NCBI GenBank assembly: GCA_030595125.1
Contig: JAUVDV010000025.1
Location: 1 to 63,234 of the forward strand
Length of the DNA stretch: 63,234 nt
Direction: 5' to 3'
Origin: Deltaproteobacteria bacterium
GTDB lineage: Bacteria; Myxococcota_A; Polyangia; JAAYKL01
The first letter of the stretch is position 1, and the number at the start of each line of letters is the position of its first letter. The position numbers and the translations under genes are program-made. This document shows, one piece after another, positions 8,509 through 17,290 of this stretch. Under the pieces are notes generated by a model. It was not told the DNA's origin. It saw nothing but the letters and a program-made list of their open reading frames with translations, and did no database searches.

Positions 8509-9212
8509 TTCGCTTCACCGCAATAACAATTATCGGGTTGGCTATCCTTGCCGTTTCGCCGTGCGCACAGGCCGACATCCACCTGGAGATCGGCCTGGCC
8601 GCAACACCGACGGTGGCCCAGGATCCCGCCCTGGAGGCATTCTCCGAGAAAGACCTTCGCATGGGTCGTTTCGGCGCAGATATTCGCCTGGAAGTGGCGA
8701 GCTTCTGGAGAGACATTCACCTGCTTCCGTTCATCGGCTACCGGGGCGCTCTGGACGAAGGGGACCCGTTCGGGATGATGGAGACCGGGCTCAAGACCCA
8801 CGACCTGTTCGCCGGGTTTCGCTTCAGAGGCTGGTTCCAGCCGTGGCTGGGCATTTTTCTGGAGGCGTCCGGCGGGTTGTTGGTGGCCGGCATGACCGGC
8901 GATATCTGGAGCGCCGACGGGACCGGGGCGAGGAGTCGATACGAGGACAAGCAAATAACCTGGTCGGCGGGTGGTCTGGCCGGCATGGAATTTCGGCTCT
9001 CACCCGCCATGCTGACGCGCAGGGGCGTGACGAAATTCAACTTCGGCGGGGAGATCGGCGCGGGCTATGTTCGTCGCGGCGACATCTCGTTCTCGCCCGA
9101 ACTCGTCGGCGGCGACGAGTACTCGCTCCCCGTGGATTCCACTGCCGATTGGGGCGAGATCAACCTCTCGGGTTGGGTTGTTCAGATCGGACTGACCTTC
9201 AGCTTTTTCTAG
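8505..9212 (+). CDS. Small outer-membrane beta-barrel-like protein
   Basis: The 235-residue protein has a cleavable signal peptide (MIRFTAITIIGLAILAVSPCAQA) and alternating hydrophobic/polar strands with aromatic girdles (WFQPWLGIFLEASGGLLVAG, FNFGGEIGAGYVRRG), ending in LTFSFF, whose terminal phenylalanine is the usual C-terminal signature of Bam-inserted barrels. The length suggests eight to ten strands. An ideal SD (AAGGAGGTGA) precedes the ATG, which overlaps the previous stop. It is probably the membrane component working with the two upstream lipoproteins; the function is not known. Confidence 0.72.
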   Translation: MIRFTAITIIGLAILAVSPCAQADIHLEIGLAATPTVAQDPALEAFSEKDLRMGRFGADIRLEVASFWRDIHLLPFIGYRGALDEGDPFGMMETGLKTHDLFAGFRFRGWFQPWLGIFLEASGGLLVAGMTGDIWSADGTGARSRYEDKQITWSAGGLAGMEFRLSPAMLTRRGVTKFNFGGEIGAGYVRRGDISFSPELVGGDEYSLPVDSTADWGEINLSGWVVQIGLTFSFF

Positions 9213-9251
9213 AAATGGATATTCCGCTATAATTGCGAAAGGAGGTTTTCC

Positions 9252-10052
9252 ATGACCGACTTTAAAAGCATCAGAAACATCCTGACGTTCACAGTCTTCT
9301 CGCTGGCGCTCACGGCGGGGACTGCGGTATTCGCCCAGGACTGCTATCGCCACGCCGAGTGCGACGGACAGGATCTCTGCATCGAGAACACTTGCACGGT
9401 GAGTGCGGAGTCTCTCGACACCTGTTCCGGGAACGGGGACTGTTCCGGTATTCACAACCTCTGTGATGAGGGTTTCTGCAAGATGGACGGTGTCTACTGC
9501 CAGAACCCCGCGGGTCACGCCTACGAAGAGAATATGTGGGGCTCGTGCTCCTGCGAAGACGGCCTGGGATCGGAATGGATGGGCGAGGAGGAGCCCGACC
9601 CGCTGCTCTCCGATCCCGAACTCTACAGCCGGTGTTTGGAGGGTCTTATATCCCAATGCGGCGAGGAAGCTCCCGATATCAACGATGAATGTACTGGGGA
9701 ACAGCTGACCACATGCACCGACCTCCAGGACCACCTGAACGCCCTGGCGGAGGAATGTGGCGAGGAGGCTGAGGAGTGGAGCTTCTGGCAGATGGCCGAC
9801 TGCTGCGAGGACATCGACGACGGAAACGAAGAGTTCCAGGCGTACTACGACTGCGTGATGGGGCTGGAGATCGTAGAATGCGCCTTGCTGGAAGATTGCT
9901 TCGACGTGGGAGAATCGGCCGGGGATGACAATTTCGGGGCCGGTGACGACGAACAATCCACAGACCCGAACGTGGAGACCTCTGATTGCTCGTTCTCCCC
10001 GATCCCAACGTCCGACGGGTTCCTGTCAAAGATCTTCGCGATACTGTTCTGA
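9252..10052 (+). CDS. Secreted cysteine-rich acidic protein
   Basis: The 266-residue protein has a signal peptide (cleavage after AVFA, near residue 28) followed by clustered cysteines: CYRHAECDGQDLCIENTC, then CSGNGDCSGIHNLCDEGFC. The first part resembles the Cys-rich D/C-P-G-C modules common in myxobacterial exported proteins. The middle is rich in Glu/Asp with further Cys pairs, and the C-terminus is hydrophobic (GFLSKIFAILF). AAAGGAGGTT precedes the ATG. A perfect -10-like TATAAT at 9228-9233 lacks a convincing -35, so the gene is best read as the fourth member of the operon. The function is unknown; a disulphide-stabilised periplasmic or extracellular factor is likely. Confidence 0.7.
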   Translation: MTDFKSIRNILTFTVFSLALTAGTAVFAQDCYRHAECDGQDLCIENTCTVSAESLDTCSGNGDCSGIHNLCDEGFCKMDGVYCQNPAGHAYEENMWGSCSCEDGLGSEWMGEEEPDPLLSDPELYSRCLEGLISQCGEEAPDINDECTGEQLTTCTDLQDHLNALAEECGEEAEEWSFWQMADCCEDIDDGNEEFQAYYDCVMGLEIVECALLEDCFDVGESAGDDNFGAGDDEQSTDPNVETSDCSFSPIPTSDGFLSKIFAILF

Positions 10053-10081
10053 GATCAGGCGGCCTCGGGGACATCCCCATG

Positions 10082-10103
10082 TTTTCTACGCCGATGCGAT
10101 GGA
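10082..10103. repeat. 22-bp direct repeat, left copy (duplicate of the activator gene 3' end)
   Basis: The sequence TTTTCTACGCCGATGCGATG plus GA is identical to 12137-12158. The right copy contains the stop codon and last five codons of the activator gene at 12141-13136; this left copy is non-coding. Together they bracket the lipoprotein gene at 10116-12134, as expected if that gene was inserted between two copies of the junction. The GGA at the end of this copy also forms part of the ribosome-binding site of 10116. Confidence 0.85.
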
Positions 10104-10115
10104 GGTTCTATTAAG

Positions 10116-12134
10116 ATGCATTTTCCACACGTACCGAGAGGCCCGGCAAAGAGGTCCGGAGAGGCCGCATTGCTCTGCCTGGTACTGATCGCCTGTGCGT
10201 GCAGCAAGGAGAACACACCGTCCGCGCCAGAGTACTGCGAAAATGGGGGCTACTGGTCGCAAATGGCCAGCCCGGTCTCCTCGGATCTCGACGGAGTCTG
10301 GGGCTCGGCGCGAGACGATGTATGGGCCGTGGGTTCGAACGGGGTGATTCTTCACTACGACGGCGTCGAGTGGTCTCTGGTCGAGCACGGTTTCGCCTCC
10401 ACTCTTGATCACGTGCAGGGGACCTCGGCCGACGATGTCTGGGCCGCCGGCTGGGAAGAGGGGGAAACCCGCGTCTACCACTACGACGGATCGACCTGGT
10501 CCCGCTCGGATCCCGGCTTCAATGGAAAGATTCGCGGAATGTGGGTCGCTGGCCCTGATTCGGTGTGGACCACCGGCTCGCACTTAAATCAGGGACGCAT
10601 CTGGCACTACGACGGAAGCGGTTGGGCGGCGGTCGGCAACGAGATGGATGAAGTGCGCAGCGCCTGGTCGCCCTCACCGGACACCACCTACTTCATCGGC
10701 TCCACCTACTCCGGAAGCGAGGTCGATCCACCTGCGTACGACGTGGTGAGATACGATGGGTCCTCGTTTGAGACCATGTACTCCCTCGAGTGGACCGATT
10801 TTAACGGCATCTTTGGGATCGATGAGAACAACATCTACGTTGTGGGCGATACCTGGAACGAAGCGGCCCTGGATATAACCGGCCTGATCCTGAGCGGCGA
10901 CGGCACGAATTTCTCGGTGATGGACGTGGACCCGGAGCACGAGATAAACGATTTGTGGGGTAACCTCCCCGAAAACCTGTTCGCTGTGGGCGACCACGGG
11001 ACGATCCTGCAGCGCGACCAGAGCGGATGGCGAAGTGTAGACGTCGGAATCGACGCCCAGTTAAAAGGCGTGTGGGGCGTCTCGGGCACCAAGGCCTTTG
11101 CCGTCGGATCGGCGGGAACGATCCTCCACTACACCTGCGATCCGCCGGAGGAGGACACCGACACCGGACCGGAGACCTTCGACTTCGAGGAACTGTTTCA
11201 CTACGAGGGCACCGAGTTCTACGGCATCTGGGCCGAATCTCCGAGCGAGCTGTACATTGCCTCGACCACCGGGGTCTGGCTGGTGCACGACGAGGTGAAC
11301 GCCGATCTGATCTGGACCAAGAGCGGCATGTATCTCGAGGGTATTTGGGGAGCAGCCGGTACAGCAAACGTTTTCGCGGTGGGCGCCGATAGTGACGGAG
11401 CGTTGATCGTCCATTGCAATGGCGACGAGTGCCAGGAGATGGAAGTCGAATCCCCGGCCACACTAGTCGACATACACGGCTTCTCGGCTACCGAGGTGTA
11501 TGCGGTTGGATACAACTACTCGGGAGGATACCCTCTCGCTTTTGTTCTGCAGTACGACGGCAACACCTGGCAGAGCATGGAGTTGGAAAGCGACACCATG
11601 CTCACGGACATCTGGGGCGCTGCGCCTGACGACCTGTGGGTTACCGGCTGGACCTTCGAGGGGGACGGAGAGGTGGAGTACGGTCGCATCCTGCACTACG
11701 ACGGCATCGAGTGGACCCTGGCGGAAGACTGCTTGGAAACCGACCTGCTGAACATTCACGGCAACGCCCAGGGCAATATCATTGCGGTAGGTCAAAATGA
11801 GTTTGCGCCGGTATTGGGGGGATCACCTTTCGGCCAGGTGATGCGCTTCGATGGCTCTCAGTGGTCGGAGATCCTGACGCAAGACGAGCGGGGCTTCCGC
11901 GCGGTCTGGGTTTCCCCTAACGAAGAAATCTACATCGGCGCAAGTCGTTGGTTGGAAGTAGAACAGAAGCTCGAAACCGAGGTATTGCGCTTCACCGGCG
12001 ACGACTTCGAAGTGCTCAGCTGCCAGACCACCGACCCCGGTGATCCGATTGAGGATTTCTGGGGTGAATCCGACGACGTCCTGTTCGCAATAACTCGGGA
12101 AGGAAGCCTGCTCCGTCGCAGCGACGGCCTATAG
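10116..12134 (+). CDS. Large lipoprotein with repeated DVWAVG / HYDG propeller blades
   Basis: The 672-residue protein has a lipoprotein-type signal (ALLCLVLIACAC, lipobox IACAC) and about a dozen blades of the form WGSARDDVWAVGSNG followed by ILHYDGVEW. This repeat class (related in pattern to Ycf48/BNR-like propellers) is frequent in exported proteins of Myxococcota. A Cys-containing acidic insert (CDPPEEDTDTG) near residues 342-352 divides two groups of blades, so two propellers are possible. The SD GGAGG lies 10 bases before the ATG. The stop is only 6 bases from the stop of the convergent activator. The gene is flanked by 22-bp direct repeats, so it may be a later arrival in the operon. 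The ligand is unknown. Confidence 0.78.
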   Translation: MHFPHVPRGPAKRSGEAALLCLVLIACACSKENTPSAPEYCENGGYWSQMASPVSSDLDGVWGSARDDVWAVGSNGVILHYDGVEWSLVEHGFASTLDHVQGTSADDVWAAGWEEGETRVYHYDGSTWSRSDPGFNGKIRGMWVAGPDSVWTTGSHLNQGRIWHYDGSGWAAVGNEMDEVRSAWSPSPDTTYFIGSTYSGSEVDPPAYDVVRYDGSSFETMYSLEWTDFNGIFGIDENNIYVVGDTWNEAALDITGLILSGDGTNFSVMDVDPEHEINDLWGNLPENLFAVGDHGTILQRDQSGWRSVDVGIDAQLKGVWGVSGTKAFAVGSAGTILHYTCDPPEEDTDTGPETFDFEELFHYEGTEFYGIWAESPSELYIASTTGVWLVHDEVNADLIWTKSGMYLEGIWGAAGTANVFAVGADSDGALIVHCNGDECQEMEVESPATLVDIHGFSATEVYAVGYNYSGGYPLAFVLQYDGNTWQSMELESDTMLTDIWGAAPDDLWVTGWTFEGDGEVEYGRILHYDGIEWTLAEDCLETDLLNIHGNAQGNIIAVGQNEFAPVLGGSPFGQVMRFDGSQWSEILTQDERGFRAVWVSPNEEIYIGASRWLEVEQKLETEVLRFTGDDFEVLSCQTTDPGDPIEDFWGESDDVLFAITREGSLLRRSDGL

Positions 12135-12140
12135 TTTTTT
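12113..12140 (+). terminator. Possible Rho-independent terminator at the end of the lipoprotein gene
   Basis: CCGTCG, a CAG loop and CGACGG (12113-12127) form a perfect 6-bp hairpin overlapping the last codons, followed after seven bases by six T residues (12135-12140). The distance between stem and T-run is longer than usual, so this is a weak candidate. It would separate the rightward operon from the convergent activator gene. Confidence 0.3.
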
Positions 12141-12158
12141 CTACGCCGATGCGATGGA
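12137..12158. repeat. 22-bp direct repeat, right copy (3' end of the activator gene)
   Basis: This copy is identical to 10082-10103. It contains the stop codon (12141-12143, minus strand) and the last five codons of the sigma-54 activator. The repeat pair encloses 2,033 bases with a single lipoprotein gene and no recombinase. Confidence 0.85.
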
Positions 12159-13136
12159 TCGTATGGATCTCGCTTCCATTTCGTCGATACGGGAGACGCG
12201 ATCTCTGAGGGTGGTTCTGGCCACTCCGTACTGCCGGGCTGCGGCGGCGACGTTGCCCTGGTACCTGGCCAGGGTTTCAAGGATGCGACTGTCGGGAACA
12301 CTGTCGAGCCGGAAGACCACGGGTTTGATCACCTTGTCGGGAACCTCGATATCCAGATCGCAGGCATGTATTGTCTCACCGTTTGCAAACGCAGCGGCCC
12401 GGTATAAAACGTTGCGAAGCTCCCGGGCGTTGCCGGGCCACGAGTGATCTTCCAGCTTGTTCACCGCATCTCGGTGCAGCTCCCGGCGACCCACATCGTC
12501 TTCCATGGCGGCCAGGAAGTGCCTCGCCAACAGCGAAATGTCCTTCGGCCGGTCACGCAGGGGCGGGGTGACGATCTTGAGGGTCGCGAGCCTGTGATAA
12601 AGGTCGAGGCGGAATGTGCCGTCCTTTATCATCTCCGTCAGGTTCCGATTGGTCGCCACCACCAGCCTGAAATCCGTTTTCTCCTCGCGTTCGGCTCCGA
12701 TGCGCCGGATGATTCCCGTATCCAGGACCCGCAGCAGCGCCGCCTGCTGAGAAAAGGGGAGCTCTCCGATCTCGTCCAGAAAAAGGGTTCCCCCGTGGGC
12801 CTGGGCGAAGAGGCCGCAGTGGGAGGCTCCAGCTCCGGTGAAAGCTCCCCGCTCGTGACCGAACAGGATGTCCTCGAACATGGTCTCCGTCAGCGCGCCG
12901 CAGTTGACCGCCACGAATCGGTTGTCTGATCTCTGAGAACAGTTGTGCAGGCCGCTGGCCACCAGCTCCTTTCCGGTGCCGCTCTCTCCCACAATCAGGA
13001 CCGGCGCGTTCAGCGGGGCCAGTCGCGCCAGCTCTATCCGAAGCAGGCATATCGGCGACGAACTTCCGACAATTCCCGGATCCGGTCGTGGGTCAACGGT
13101 TTGTGTTCTCATCGGGATCGGATTGACGGCTTCCAT
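12141..13136 (-). CDS. Sigma-54-dependent activator, PspF-like (AAA+ and Fis HTH only)
   Basis: The 331-residue protein has no receiver or sensor domain: after about 25 residues it enters the AAA+ core (Walker A GESGTGKE, intact sigma-54 contact loop GAFTGA, Walker B GGTLFLDEIGE, arginine region ATNRNLTE and FRLDLYHRL) and ends with a Fis-type helix-turn-helix (GNVAAAARQYGVARTTLRDR). Such activators remodel RpoN holoenzyme and are usually controlled by a partner protein. ATG 13136 is chosen because GGGAGGAA lies just upstream; TTG 13163 is an in-frame alternative. It sits at the end of a sigma-54-promoted operon and is a natural candidate to activate it, which is an inference. Confidence 0.88.
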   Translation of the reverse strand: MEAVNPIPMRTQTVDPRPDPGIVGSSSPICLLRIELARLAPLNAPVLIVGESGTGKELVASGLHNCSQRSDNRFVAVNCGALTETMFEDILFGHERGAFTGAGASHCGLFAQAHGGTLFLDEIGELPFSQQAALLRVLDTGIIRRIGAEREEKTDFRLVVATNRNLTEMIKDGTFRLDLYHRLATLKIVTPPLRDRPKDISLLARHFLAAMEDDVGRRELHRDAVNKLEDHSWPGNARELRNVLYRAAAFANGETIHACDLDIEVPDKVIKPVVFRLDSVPDSRILETLARYQGNVAAAARQYGVARTTLRDRVSRIDEMEARSIRSIASA

Positions 13137-13284
13137 TGCGTTCCTCCCATCGACATGGCCCAAGTGCCTGCACCCTTAATCGGTCGTTTGGAGGAGGAGT
13201 TGCGAAAAAAATGAAAAAAATGATTAGTAACCCGATTTGTCACCGCGTATCGTCGATAAGTAGATTCATGTATAGTTGTCGACA

Positions 13285-14991
13285 ATGAAGAGTAAGACGC
13301 GCAGCCCGGGCAAGCTCTCCGGCCAGCCGATCCATGGCAAGTACCGGTTGGGGAACTTGATCGGAACCAATCGCGCCGGTTCACTCTACGAAGCAAAATC
13401 CCTCCCGGGAGGCGATTCTCTGGCAGTGCTGGCGCTGGCCCCGGGGACCAAAGTGATCCTTCCGCTCAACGTCGATTCGACTCATCCAAACCTGATCAGG
13501 GTGCGCGATCTGATCGAGAAGAACGGCCAGCCGCAATTCGTGGTGATGGACGAGCCCCCTGGCAAGACCTTGCGGCAGTTGATCGATAAACGCGGTCGGA
13601 TGGAGCCCGGACCGGCGATCGCCACCGCCATGCAGCTGCTCTCCGCGCTCCATTTCCTGCACGGCAAGAACCGCACGCACGGCGCGCTCGATCCGACATG
13701 GGTGTTCCTGGAGCAGGATCCGACCGAAACGCTACGGCTTCTGCTCGTGGACGTCGGGTACCTCGGTCGGGAAGAGATCCCCCCCTTGCCCTTCTACACC
13801 GCTCCCGAGCTGGCCCTCGGCGAGAGCAACGTCGATCACCGGTCGGACATCTGGTCTCTCGGTGTGATCCTGTTTGAAATGGTCTATGGTCAACGACCTT
13901 TCGTGGGCCGGGACAAAGAGGAAATTTGCTCGCGGATCCTGCTGAAGGACCCGTCCTTCCCCGATACCTCAGCCAAGATCCCCGACGATCTGGTCGCGGC
14001 CATGCGCAAGATGCTCGAGAAGGATCCGGAGGACCGCTACCAGAATGTCACCACGATCATCGGCGACCTGCTGATGCTCCACGAAAAGTACGAAGAGACA
14101 CTTGACGACGATGTTGCCCGGGTTCTGCGCGAGTCGCTGATGCCGCCCCCGCTGCCGCCGAGCGCGAAGACGAAACCAACGGCGAAACCGGTGGCGAAAA
14201 AACCGGTCGCCGGCAAGAAGCCCACCGTCAATCAGGACGGCAAGAAGACGGTTATCGGAATACCCACTCCGATTTTTCCCGTGAAATCACTGGCCGAAGA
14301 AGCGGCCAAGAAGCGAGCGACCGAGACGCCACCTGAACCCGAGCCCAAGCCAAAACCCGAGCCCAAACCCGCCAAGCCACGCCCCAAGACCAAGTCCAAG
14401 TACAGTTCGCTCGGCGCGCAGCCGGTGTCGCTGGACGCTCAGGTCAAGCCTGCGGTCGCGCCGATCGAGGACATTCCGGTGGATCTGGAGCAGCTCGAAG
14501 AAGAATTCGAGTTAGAAGATGAGGATCTGGCCACCACCCTCCCCATGAAGTCCGCCGACACGTCGCCCAACCGCAGACGGCTGCTGATCATCGCCGGTAG
14601 CGCAGCGCTGGCGATTCTGCTTGTCGTGGTCATCGTGGTGGCGGCGAGCGGCAATGGCGACGAAGTCGAGCCGGACGATGTCTCGACCGTCGAGGTTGAC
14701 GAACCAAAGCCGAAGCCGGAGCCCGAGGTGAAACCCGAGCCGGAACCCGAGCCGGAACCAGAGCCGGAACCAGAGCCAGAACCAGAGCCGGAACCAGAGC
14801 CGGAACCAGAGCCGGAACCAGAGCCGGAACCAGAGCAACCTCCGGTGAAAGCAGACAAACCGAAGCCGAAGACCAGCGTCGAGACGCCGTCCGTTGAGGC
14901 GGCGGCGACCGCTCCGAAATGGAAAAAGAAAAAGAAGAAGAAGAAGAAGAAGGCCTCAACCGGGCTGGCCTCCAATCCCTGGGGAGACTGA
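13285..14991 (+). CDS. Membrane-anchored Ser/Thr pseudokinase with Glu-Pro linker
   Basis: The protein has 568 residues. Residues about 20-275 follow the Pkn2-type kinase fold ([43 protein letters not shown]), but catalytic features are missing: the VAIK lysine is replaced ([10 protein letters not shown]), the HRDLKPxN loop reads HGALDPTWV (from H132), and DFG reads DVG (D156). A Lys/Pro linker leads to one transmembrane helix (about 433-457), then a Glu-Pro repeat (about 478-517) and a poly-Lys tail ending NPWGD. The cytoplasmic pseudokinase therefore joins a stiff periplasmic arm with a basic tip that could touch peptidoglycan or the outer membrane. No SD is seen before ATG 13285; TATAGT lies at 13271. 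Two exported-protein genes follow directly. Confidence 0.82.
   Translation: MKSKTRSPGKLSGQPIHGKYRLGNLIGTNRAGSLYEAKSLPGGDSLAVLALAPGTKVILPLNVDSTHPNLIRVRDLIEKNGQPQFVVMDEPPGKTLRQLIDKRGRMEPGPAIATAMQLLSALHFLHGKNRTHGALDPTWVFLEQDPTETLRLLLVDVGYLGREEIPPLPFYTAPELALGESNVDHRSDIWSLGVILFEMVYGQRPFVGRDKEEICSRILLKDPSFPDTSAKIPDDLVAAMRKMLEKDPEDRYQNVTTIIGDLLMLHEKYEETLDDDVARVLRESLMPPPLPPSAKTKPTAKPVAKKPVAGKKPTVNQDGKKTVIGIPTPIFPVKSLAEEAAKKRATETPPEPEPKPKPEPKPAKPRPKTKSKYSSLGAQPVSLDAQVKPAVAPIEDIPVDLEQLEEEFELEDEDLATTLPMKSADTSPNRRRLLIIAGSAALAILLVVVIVVAASGNGDEVEPDDVSTVEVDEPKPKPEPEVKPEPEPEPEPEPEPEPEPEPEPEPEPEPEPEPEPEQPPVKADKPKPKTSVETPSVEAAATAPKWKKKKKKKKKKASTGLASNPWGD
14735..14836 (+). repeat. Glu-Pro codon repeat in the pseudokinase gene
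   Basis: A 12-base unit near GAGCCGGAACCA is repeated about eight times and encodes the periplasmic Glu-Pro arm. TonB-like proteins use similar stiff Pro-rich spacers to bridge the periplasm. Copy number may vary by slippage. Confidence 0.85.
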
Positions 14992-14992
14992 T

Positions 14993-15787
14993 GTGTCGAT
15001 AAAGACGATTCTGCCACTGGTTGTCGGCCTGCTCATGGCAGCGCCGCTCGCGGCCCAGGACGCCAAATCCGAGTGCCCTAAACGCCCCGCCAAGGCGGGC
15101 CGGGCGAAGAACATGGCCCGGAAGTGGTTCGACAAGGGGGGTAAACTGTCGAAGGAAGCGAGGTTGGAGGATTCCCTCGACGCCTTCCTGTGTTCGCAGA
15201 AGATGAGGGGACACGAGAACACGGTGTTCAACATCGCTCAGATCTCCAAGTTGATCGACGACAAGCGGTCGACGCTAAAACGGCTGCGGCAGTTCAGGGA
15301 GCAAAACCCGAACGTCGACTCCGCCGCCGAGATCGACAAGCTGATCAGCGAGCTGGAGGATGAACTCGGTGAAGGGCCACCGGAACCCGTGGTGGACGAG
15401 GAGTCGCTGTTCGGCGAGGACGAGCCGGAACCAGAGCCCGATGAACCGGCGCGAAGCAAGCTTGATCGACGTACTATCTCCTACATTCTGCTCGGTAGCG
15501 CCGGCGCCACTCTGGTGATCTCGACGGCGCTCCAGGCGGCGGCCGGAGTCAATAAAAACAAGGCTGCCGATGCCACTGAATGGAACACGTTCACCGATAA
15601 GCGCGACAAGATGAAGGGCTACCAGGTCGGAGCGCTGATCGGATTCATCACCACAGGCGCCCTCGCCGGCGTCGGGCTGTACCTGTTGCTCACGGACGAT
15701 CGAGAAGCCGAATCCGACGACGAGGACGAGGTAACGCTGTCTCTCGTGCCGACACCCGCAGGTCTTGTTCTTAAAGGTAGCTTCTGA
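14993..15787 (+). CDS. Exported protein of the pseudokinase operon, two membrane segments
   Basis: The 264-residue product starts at GTG 14993, two bases after the pseudokinase stop, with GGGGAG as ribosome-binding site; this gives a clean signal peptide (SIKTILPLVVGLLMAAPLAAQ). The frame is open further upstream, but that extension only mirrors the Lys codons of the pseudokinase gene. The mature part has a helical, TPR-like region (about 30-115, with KWFDKGGKLSKEARLEDSLD), an acidic linker (about 120-158) and two hydrophobic helices (about 162-184 and 209-233). This design (helical periplasmic domain plus paired helices) is common next to kinase genes in Myxococcota. The role is unknown; it probably acts with the pseudokinase. 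Confidence 0.75.
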   Translation: MSIKTILPLVVGLLMAAPLAAQDAKSECPKRPAKAGRAKNMARKWFDKGGKLSKEARLEDSLDAFLCSQKMRGHENTVFNIAQISKLIDDKRSTLKRLRQFREQNPNVDSAAEIDKLISELEDELGEGPPEPVVDEESLFGEDEPEPEPDEPARSKLDRRTISYILLGSAGATLVISTALQAAAGVNKNKAADATEWNTFTDKRDKMKGYQVGALIGFITTGALAGVGLYLLLTDDREAESDDEDEVTLSLVPTPAGLVLKGSF

Positions 15788-16707
15788 TGGTTACCGTCAC
15801 CAGAAATACAAGGGTCCCGCTCGCAGCGCTGGCCGTGACGGCGTGCTTTTTGTCGGCCTGTTTCAGCATCGCACCCACTGAGGGTCAGATCGAGTGCCTC
15901 ACCGACGACGACTGCCCTCCCGGATGGATCTGCAACGTCGATGGCGATCACCTGTGCTACTCCGCCACGAGCGAGTTCCCCGGAACGGACACGGACACCG
16001 ACGTCGACACGGACATCGACGCGGACACCGATTCCGATACGGACACCGACGTCGACACGGATACCGATGTCGACACGGACACTGACACCGATACCGATCC
16101 TATCGAATGCACCGGCACGATCATCGACTTCGATTTCGAGTCGGGAGACCAGGGCTTCGGCCACGACTCCCTCGGTATTTCGGCGGATCCGTGGGAGCTC
16201 GGTGACCCGGGAGACCAGACCTGCTCATCCGGATCGAACTGCTGGGCCACCGATCTTACCGGTAACTACGCGCGGTGCCTCGACGCAGAGCTTGTCTCTC
16301 CGGTGATCAACCTCTCCGATTGCGCCACCGCCTCGGCGACCGTAATGCTCAGGTTCATGCACTACTACATTTTCCAGCCTGTAGACGGCTCGATCTGGCG
16401 AGATGGCGGCGCGTTGCAGCTTTCGAGCAACGGTGGATCCACCTGGCAGGACGTCGTCCCGTCTCCGGGTTACGAGGGAGAGATCGACGGCAACTACACC
16501 GGCCCTTGCGGGGATACGTCCCCCACTCTGGCGAACCACGACGCCTGGTCCGATACCATCCCCGGCGACGCATGGACCGAGGTCTCCGTCGAGATTGACA
16601 ACTCGTTCAAGACCGACGAATTCCGGTTCCGCTTTCTGGTCGCCACTGACCGCACCGGCGAGGAAACCGGCTGGTTCATCGACGATATCGGACTGTACGC
16701 CGAGTAG
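15787..16707 (+). CDS. Lipoprotein with Cys-rich head, Asp-Thr linker and jelly-roll-like domain
   Basis: The 306-residue protein has a lipobox at FLSAC (cysteine 25), a small disulphide module (CLTDDDCPPGWICNVDGDHLC, about 36-56), an Asp-Thr-Val linker (about 66-104) and a C-terminal domain of about 200 residues. That domain (FDFESGDQGFGHDSLGI, LRFMHYYIF, GWFIDDIGLY) resembles the MAM-like or immune-inhibitor-A-type jelly rolls that bind sugars or proteins at the surface. Its ATG overlaps the previous stop (TGATG), so it is translationally coupled to the pseudokinase operon. The ligand is not known. Confidence 0.78.
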   Translation: MVTVTRNTRVPLAALAVTACFLSACFSIAPTEGQIECLTDDDCPPGWICNVDGDHLCYSATSEFPGTDTDTDVDTDIDADTDSDTDTDVDTDTDVDTDTDTDTDPIECTGTIIDFDFESGDQGFGHDSLGISADPWELGDPGDQTCSSGSNCWATDLTGNYARCLDAELVSPVINLSDCATASATVMLRFMHYYIFQPVDGSIWRDGGALQLSSNGGSTWQDVVPSPGYEGEIDGNYTGPCGDTSPTLANHDAWSDTIPGDAWTEVSVEIDNSFKTDEFRFRFLVATDRTGEETGWFIDDIGLYAE

Positions 16708-16726
16708 CTGCCGCCAACTATTCAGA

Positions 16727-17281
16727 CTAGCGCTTGAAGGGATTGGTGCGGATCTCGAGATCCGGGCTCGCCTCATCCGGGACACAGTGGGCCAGCTTGG
16801 CAAACAGATCGTCCATGTCGTTGCCCGCGTCGCGGCCGCTGGTCGCGAGAGTGGAGACGACGACTCGCTGGTGCTCCAGCGCCGAGTCGAAGCAGCTCAC
16901 CCGAGCAGCGTAGTCATCCTGGGACAGGCTGCCGGTTTCGAAGTGAGCCTCGCAGGAAGCGCGGCCGAGTCTGACCCAGGCCAGGGTGAACCGATCCATC
17001 TGCGTGGCCAGCCACTCGGCGTCCGCCGCCGTGATTTCGTCAGCGTAGATCTTGACCGAGAAGTCGACGTTCCCGCGGATCTGTGGGTTCCACACCCCCG
17101 CAGCCCGCGTCTCGTAAGCGTCGCAGGGATCAACCGGCAACGGCTCCGTATCCTCAACGGCCGGGTACGCCGGGGTCTCCTCCAACGTGGTTTCATCGCC
17201 GGCGCCGGTCGCGTTGCTCGCGCCGCAGCCGCCGTTTGTGGCGAAGGCCGCGCAAAGCAGGATCATGTTGAAATAGCGCAT
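16727..17281 (-). CDS. Small lipoprotein with conserved Cys-Trp helical domain
   Basis: The 184-residue product starts MRYFNMILLCAAFATNGGC, a lipoprotein signal with cysteine 19. A short acidic linker (about 22-48) is followed by an alpha-helical domain with spaced cysteines (DPCDAYE, ASCEAHF, VSCFDSAL, AHCVPD). The pattern is reminiscent of the helical Cys-containing extracytoplasmic regions found behind myxobacterial kinases, but that comparison is loose. It is 9 bases downstream of the N-formylglutamate amidohydrolase-like gene on the same strand and is probably the last gene of that operon. No function can be assigned. Confidence 0.65.
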   Translation of the reverse strand: MRYFNMILLCAAFATNGGCGASNATGAGDETTLEETPAYPAVEDTEPLPVDPCDAYETRAAGVWNPQIRGNVDFSVKIYADEITAADAEWLATQMDRFTLAWVRLGRASCEAHFETGSLSQDDYAARVSCFDSALEHQRVVVSTLATSGRDAGNDMDDLFAKLAHCVPDEASPDLEIRTNPFKR

Positions 17282-17290
17282 CTCACTCTT

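Noticed and set aside
9228-9233. Perfect TATAAT before the Cys-rich protein gene
   Set aside because: No -35 at a usable distance; the gene is better explained as part of the upstream operon.
9990-10052. Possible MYXO-CTERM-type sorting tail on the Cys-rich protein
   Set aside because: There is a Cys and a short hydrophobic end, but no basic cluster after it and the pattern does not fit.
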